In this document: positions 15,104 to 18,673 of the stretch, piece after piece
Position numbering within the stretch: position 1 is the first letter of the stretch
Layout of the letters: every line of letters starts with the position of its first letter
DNA from: DATDCV01 sp036524155
GTDB lineage: Bacteria > Verrucomicrobiota > Verrucomicrobiia > Limisphaerales > UBA8199
Reading direction: 5' to 3'
Assembly: GCA_036524155.1 (NCBI GenBank)
Contig: DATDCV010000549.1
Location: 1 to 18,673, forward strand
Length of the DNA: 18,673 nucleotides
Translations under genes and position numbers: made by a program
The notes under the pieces: model-generated
The model's input: only the letters and a program-made list of their open reading frames with translations
Databases searched by the model: none
Told to the model about the DNA's origin: nothing

Positions 15104-17689
15104 ATGACGAATGATCCCGGCAACAACTCTCCGATGCCCCGACGCAAATTCCTGCAACTCTCCGCGGCGACCATGGGCGCGGTAGGCACTCTGAGCAGCG
15201 CTCCGCCGGAGGCTAAAGGCGCGCCAGCCCCGGGCCGGGCGCGCGCGCCCAGGCACCGGGGCGGCCGGCCGTTCAATACGGAGTACGCGGGCGAGTTTCT
15301 CAACCAGGTCGCCTTTCCCCTGGGCGGCATCGGCGCCGGCATGATCTGCCTCGAAGGCACCGGCGCGATCTCGAACGTTTCGATCCGGAACCGGCCCGAA
15401 GTCTTCAACGAGCCGTGTATGTTCGCCGCCGTGTCGGTCCGCGGCGACCGGAACGCGGCCCGCGTGCTCGAGGGTCCGGTGCCGGCGCGCAAACTTTTCG
15501 GGCCAGGCGGAACGGGCAACGGCTCGGGCGGCACCACGTACGGCTTGCCGCATTTTACGGCGGCGACTTTCCGGACCCGCTTCCCCTTCGCGGTCGTGAA
15601 GCTGTCTGACCCGCGAGTACCGCTGGAAGTCGAGATCACCGGCTGGAGTCCGTTCGAACCCGGTGACGCGGACAACTCGAGCCTGCCGGTCGCCGCGCTG
15701 GAATACAATTTCGTCAACCGGAGCAAGAAAGGTCTGGAAGCGGTATTTTCGTTTAATTCGAAAAACTTCCTGGCTGCGGGCAATAACCCCCAGGCCGTCC
15801 GGCCGATCGGCGGCGGGTTCATCCTGTGGGGCGGCGCGCCGAAAGAGCGTCCGTGGGAAGAGACGGCGTTTTCGGCGACGGTTTCCGAGCCGGCCGCGAA
15901 AACGAACCACGCTTGGTTTCGCGGCGGATGGTGGGATGCGTTGACAATGGCGTGGAAGGACGTCGCCGAAGCGGCGTGTTATGACCGGGCGCCGATCGCA
16001 GAGGGCGGCGCCAGCCCGGGCGCGACTTTGTTTGTCCCCTTCAAACTCGAGGCGGGCGCATCGCGTAAAATCGTGCTGCGGCTGGCGTGGTTTGCCGGGC
16101 AAACCAATCTGCGCATCGGAAAAGACCTCGCCGGCGTCGCGAACGAGGCCGGCGAAAACCGAAATTATCGGCCCTGGTATGCCGCACGATTCACGGACAT
16201 CAACGGCGTCAGTTTCTTCTGGCGGGACAAGTACGGTGAGCTCCGTGAGAAGAGCAGCCGGTTCAGCGAGTGCTTCTACGACTCCACGCTGCCGGCGGAG
16301 GTGCTGGAGGCTGTCGCCGCGAACCTGACGATCCTCAAATCCCCGACGGTCCTGCGCCAGGCCGACGGCCGGCTCTGGTCGTGGGAAGGCTGCGGCGACA
16401 ACTCCGGCTGCTGCCACGGTTCCTGCACCCACGTCTGGAATTACGCCCAGGCAATTCCGCACCTGTTTCCGGCCCTCGAACGCACCTTGCGCGAGACCGA
16501 GTTTGGTCCTTCGCAAAACGAGGCCGGCCACCAGCAGTTCCGGAGCGCGCTGCCGATCCGTCCCCTCGAGCACGATTTCCACGCCGCCGCCGACGGCCAG
16601 CTTGGCGGCATCATGAAAGTGTTTCGCGAGTGGCGTATCAGCGGCGACACCAACTGGCTGCGCGGCCTCTGGCCCAAGGTCAAGGCCAGCCTGGACTATT
16701 GCATCCAGACCTGGGACCCGGCGCACAAGGGCTGGGTTGAGGAACCTCATCACAACACCTACGACATCGAGTTCTGGGGGCCGGACGGAATGTGCACGAG
16801 CTTTTACCTGGGCGCACTGAGCGCCGCGGCGCAGATGGGGAAGGCGCTGGGCGACGATGTGCCGCTTTACGCGGAGTTGCTCGCTCGCGGGGCGCAGAAA
16901 ACGGAAACCGAACTGTTCAACGGTGAGTATTTCGTCCAGCGCATTGAGTGGAAGAACCTGAAGGCGCAAAACCCGATGGAAAACAAGAGCATGGTGGGCA
17001 GCTACTCGGCCGAGGCGCGCGAGATTTTCGAAAAGGAAGGTCCGAAGTACCAATACGGCAGCGGGTGCTTGTCGGATGGCGTGCTTGGTTCGTGGCTGGC
17101 GCTGGTGTGCGGTGTGGGCGAGGTGCTGGCGACCCGCAAAGTCGCCAGCCACCTGCAGGCGGTCCACCAATACAACCTCAAATGGGACCTGTCGGATTAC
17201 GCTAATCCTCAGCGCCCAACGTATGCCTGCGGCAACGAAGGCGGGCTGTTGTTATGCACCTGGCCGAAAGGCGGAGAGCTTTCGCTGCCGTTTGTCTATT
17301 CCAACGAGGTTTGGACCGGCATCGAATACCAGGTGGCCTCGCATCTCATGCGCCTGGGCATGGTGAGCCAGGGACTGGAAATAGTCCGCGCCTGCCGCGA
17401 CCGGTATGATGGCCGGGTGCGAAATCCGTTCAACGAATACGAGTGCGGCCACTGGTATGCGCGGGCGATGTCCTCCTACGCACTGCTGTTCGGCCTGGCG
17501 GGAGCCCGCTACGATGCCGTCGATAAGATCCTGTATGTCGAACCGTCGGTGAAGGGCGATTTTCGGACCTTCTTTTCGGCGGCGGACAGTTACGGCACGG
17601 TGGGCGTCAAGAATGGCAAACCGTTTTACCGGGGAGCGAAAGGGAAACTGGAGGTCCGGGAGATCAGATTCGGGCCGATGAAAGGGTGA
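15104..17689 (+). CDS. Tat-exported GH116-type glycosidase (GBA2/DUF608 family)
   Basis: The 861-residue protein carries a twin-arginine signal, PRRKFLQLSAATMGAVG (12-28), so it is folded before export. The GBA2-type N-terminal beta domain begins FPLGGIGAGMICLEGTGAIS (71-90). The C-terminal (alpha/alpha)6 catalytic domain contains WSWEGCGDNSGCCHGSCTHV (425-444), HVWNYAQAIPHLFP, and HHNTYDIEFWGPDGMCTSFY near 549-568. By position, Glu428 and Asp554 are the likely nucleophile and acid/base; their spacing of 126 is close to the 127 (E335, D462) reported for the archaeal GH116 enzyme SSO1353, but this assignment is by eye. GH116 enzymes cleave beta-glucosides, beta-xylosides or glucosylceramides; the substrate here is open. 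A well-spaced GGAGG supports the start. It is divergent from a secreted hydrolase and convergent with the cupredoxin-like gene, 12 nt between stops. Confidence 0.88.
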   Translation: MTNDPGNNSPMPRRKFLQLSAATMGAVGTLSSAPPEAKGAPAPGRARAPRHRGGRPFNTEYAGEFLNQVAFPLGGIGAGMICLEGTGAISNVSIRNRPEVFNEPCMFAAVSVRGDRNAARVLEGPVPARKLFGPGGTGNGSGGTTYGLPHFTAATFRTRFPFAVVKLSDPRVPLEVEITGWSPFEPGDADNSSLPVAALEYNFVNRSKKGLEAVFSFNSKNFLAAGNNPQAVRPIGGGFILWGGAPKERPWEETAFSATVSEPAAKTNHAWFRGGWWDALTMAWKDVAEAACYDRAPIAEGGASPGATLFVPFKLEAGASRKIVLRLAWFAGQTNLRIGKDLAGVANEAGENRNYRPWYAARFTDINGVSFFWRDKYGELREKSSRFSECFYDSTLPAEVLEAVAANLTILKSPTVLRQADGRLWSWEGCGDNSGCCHGSCTHVWNYAQAIPHLFPALERTLRETEFGPSQNEAGHQQFRSALPIRPLEHDFHAAADGQLGGIMKVFREWRISGDTNWLRGLWPKVKASLDYCIQTWDPAHKGWVEEPHHNTYDIEFWGPDGMCTSFYLGALSAAAQMGKALGDDVPLYAELLARGAQKTETELFNGEYFVQRIEWKNLKAQNPMENKSMVGSYSAEAREIFEKEGPKYQYGSGCLSDGVLGSWLALVCGVGEVLATRKVASHLQAVHQYNLKWDLSDYANPQRPTYACGNEGGLLLCTWPKGGELSLPFVYSNEVWTGIEYQVASHLMRLGMVSQGLEIVRACRDRYDGRVRNPFNEYECGHWYARAMSSYALLFGLAGARYDAVDKILYVEPSVKGDFRTFFSAADSYGTVGVKNGKPFYRGAKGKLEVREIRFGPMKG

Positions 17690-17701
17690 ATGCGGCCAGG
17701 C

Positions 17702-18550
17702 TCAGGGCAACTGAAGTAAGCGGAATAGCCGGCAGCCGGGTAGTGCCGGTGTGCTGAAGGTGACAGTGGCTGAGGCAACCACGTTGGTTTCGAGCGGCGT
17801 CCAGGTTCCCGATGAACCGGGGTTGGTGGTCGCCTCCAGCACAACCTGCTTGCCCACGGTCAACCCAGCCGCTTCGAATTGAAACTGCCCCGCAACGACT
17901 CTGGGCGAACTCATGCTGATGGTCGGCGTTGTCGAGGGCAGCACTGTAATTTGCACGGACGCCGTTGCGGTCGCGGAGGCTGTATCGCGCGCCACCACCG
18001 TCAGGGTGTAGCTTCCGGCAGCCAGATTCGTTACCTGCGTGCTGAAAGGACCGGTGTAGAGCGTATCGATGAGGTTGGCCTCGACATAAAACTCAACCGC
18101 TGCGACGCCGTTGTCCGAATCGGTTACCGTCGCCGAGAAAGTGAACGCGGCGGGTTCCGTGAACACCTCCCATTCGGCCGGCGAGGTGATGGTCACCGAC
18201 GGCGGCACGTTGACCGAACCGGTTCCCACGTGGATGACTCCCGTGTGCCCCGTAAAGGTGTCGCGGTAATAATAGTCGCCTCTTTCGTTGATGGTGATGC
18301 CGAAGCCGTCTCCGTTATCAAACAGATACCACGGAGTCCAGGCGCCGATCGTGCTTTGGACACAGTACGGCCCGTTGTCGTCGGCCACGACAAAATACAC
18401 GGTCTCGCCAACGTTTATTGATACCGACGTCGGTGAAAACCCGCTGATGCGCACAGACACCCAAGCGTCCGCCCAGGCTCGAGCCGTGCCCAGCGCGGCC
18501 ATTAACGCAACGGTAAAACACAACGCTGTTAAATTACGCTCCCTTCTCAT
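17702..18550 (-). CDS. Exported cupredoxin-like plus Ig-like domain protein
   Basis: The 282-residue protein has a Sec signal peptide ending AWA (25-27). Residues 29-115 look like a cupredoxin-type beta-sandwich: FSPTSVSINVGETVYFVVADDNGPYCV, then GDYYYRDTFTGHTGVIHVG where copper proteins have the C-x-x-H-x-G-M ligand loop. The usual ligand Cys and Met are not in place, so copper binding is doubtful. Residues 116-203 are a bacterial Ig-like domain (PPSVTITSPAEWEVF to SVQITV). Residues 208-282 are a short beta module (VVLEATTNPGSSGTWTPLETN, CRLFRLLQ) related in style to the N-terminal module of the hydrolase at 13552-14976. It is probably a secreted or surface protein; its binding partner is unknown. 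The frame is open upstream to 18637, but the ATG at 18550 gives the signal peptide. Confidence 0.78.
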   Translation of the reverse strand: MRRERNLTALCFTVALMAALGTARAWADAWVSVRISGFSPTSVSINVGETVYFVVADDNGPYCVQSTIGAWTPWYLFDNGDGFGITINERGDYYYRDTFTGHTGVIHVGTGSVNVPPSVTITSPAEWEVFTEPAAFTFSATVTDSDNGVAAVEFYVEANLIDTLYTGPFSTQVTNLAAGSYTLTVVARDTASATATASVQITVLPSTTPTISMSSPRVVAGQFQFEAAGLTVGKQVVLEATTNPGSSGTWTPLETNVVASATVTFSTPALPGCRLFRLLQLP

Positions 18551-18655
18551 GCCGCCTAGCTTGCGCCGCTCATTTGGAAAGTCAAGGAATAAGAATTTTG
18601 TTAGCCACCGCCCTCCGGAAAGACGAGACAAAATCATTAATTCCGAACCCGGCGC

Positions 18656-18671
18656 GCGGACTTCAGTCCGC
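18656..18671. repeat. Short palindrome at the window end
   Basis: GCGGACT (18656-18662) and AGTCCGC (18665-18671) are exact inverted repeats around TC, and fold better as a 6-bp stem with a TTCA loop. It lies upstream of the cupredoxin-like gene and is cut off by the window edge. It shares CAGTCC with the larger inverted repeat at 1-38, and may belong to a family of small intergenic palindromes. Confidence 0.5.
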
Positions 18672-18673
18672 AG

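Noticed and set aside
14977..15822. N-terminal extension of the secreted hydrolase to 15822
   Set aside because: The extra 282 residues have no family match and overlap the GH116 gene; the ATG at 14976 yields a standard signal peptide.
14747..17170. Minus-strand open frame of 807 codons opposite the GH116 gene
   Set aside because: It is antisense to a clear glycosidase with intact motifs, has no recognisable domain, is rich in Arg/Ala/Val as expected for the complement of GC-rich coding DNA, and also runs across the hydrolase start. A frequency-based shadow is the simpler reading.
1..18673. CRISPR arrays, tRNA or rRNA genes, insertion sequences, prophage genes
   Set aside because: I looked for regularly spaced repeats, cloverleaf-like segments, transposase or integrase motifs and phage structural genes on both strands and saw none.

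Overview
The window reads as chromosomal DNA of a GC-rich Verrucomicrobiota bacterium, most likely of the Pedosphaera/Limisphaera type. This is inferred from gene content, not from a marker gene. The pointers are an H-X9-DG type pseudopilin, a GreA factor with a very long N-terminal extension as in other PVC bacteria, a Tat-exported GH116-type glycosidase, and secreted proteins carrying a short beta-rich module with a T/W-x-P-L-x-T-N signature common in this phylum. I see no phage, transposase, integrase, CRISPR, tRNA or rRNA. No intergenic stretch exceeds 300 bases.

Layout. 1-228: a perfect 16-bp inverted repeat at the left edge, then a leader with a well-placed Shine-Dalgarno and an 8-codon mini-ORF that overlaps the next start. 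229-1458 (+): lipoprotein-like aspartyl protease with two DTG motifs. 1521-2870 (-): rsmB, a 16S rRNA m5C methyltransferase, divergent from 2904-4787 (+), the extended GreA-like factor, which is followed after 9 nt by a pseudopilin (4797-5600, +). 5694-6269 (-): exported single-heme Tll0287-like (DUF3365) protein, downstream of and probably co-transcribed with hisF (6293-7069, -). 7185-13036 (+): a tight operon, livK-livH-livM-livG-livF plus a PaaK-like adenylate-forming enzyme, with successive genes overlapping or nearly so. Converging on it are a tandem-ACT-domain protein (13046-13474, -) and a secreted alpha/beta hydrolase (13552-14976, -). 15104-17689 (+): Tat-exported GH116-type glycosidase. 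17702-18550 (-): exported cupredoxin-like / Ig-like protein. The window ends in another small palindrome.

Function. The central block is an ABC importer of the branched-chain amino acid (HAAT) family, translationally coupled to a PaaK homologue and next to a two-ACT-domain protein. Liv, PaaK and ACT genes are found together in other bacteria, usually near aryl-pyruvate (amino acid) oxidation genes, so uptake and sensing of an amino acid or aryl acid is a reasonable guess. The notable point is that this PaaK homologue has lost several ATP/AMP-binding motifs, so it may be a binding or regulatory protein, not a ligase. The rest is housekeeping (rsmB, greA-like, hisF) interleaved with exported proteins typical of a polymer-degrading, protein-secreting lifestyle. 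I found no clear undescribed multi-gene system. The best leads are the degenerate PaaK with its liv/ACT context, the extended GreA, the two-lobed bacterial aspartyl protease and the ligand-poor cupredoxin-like protein.
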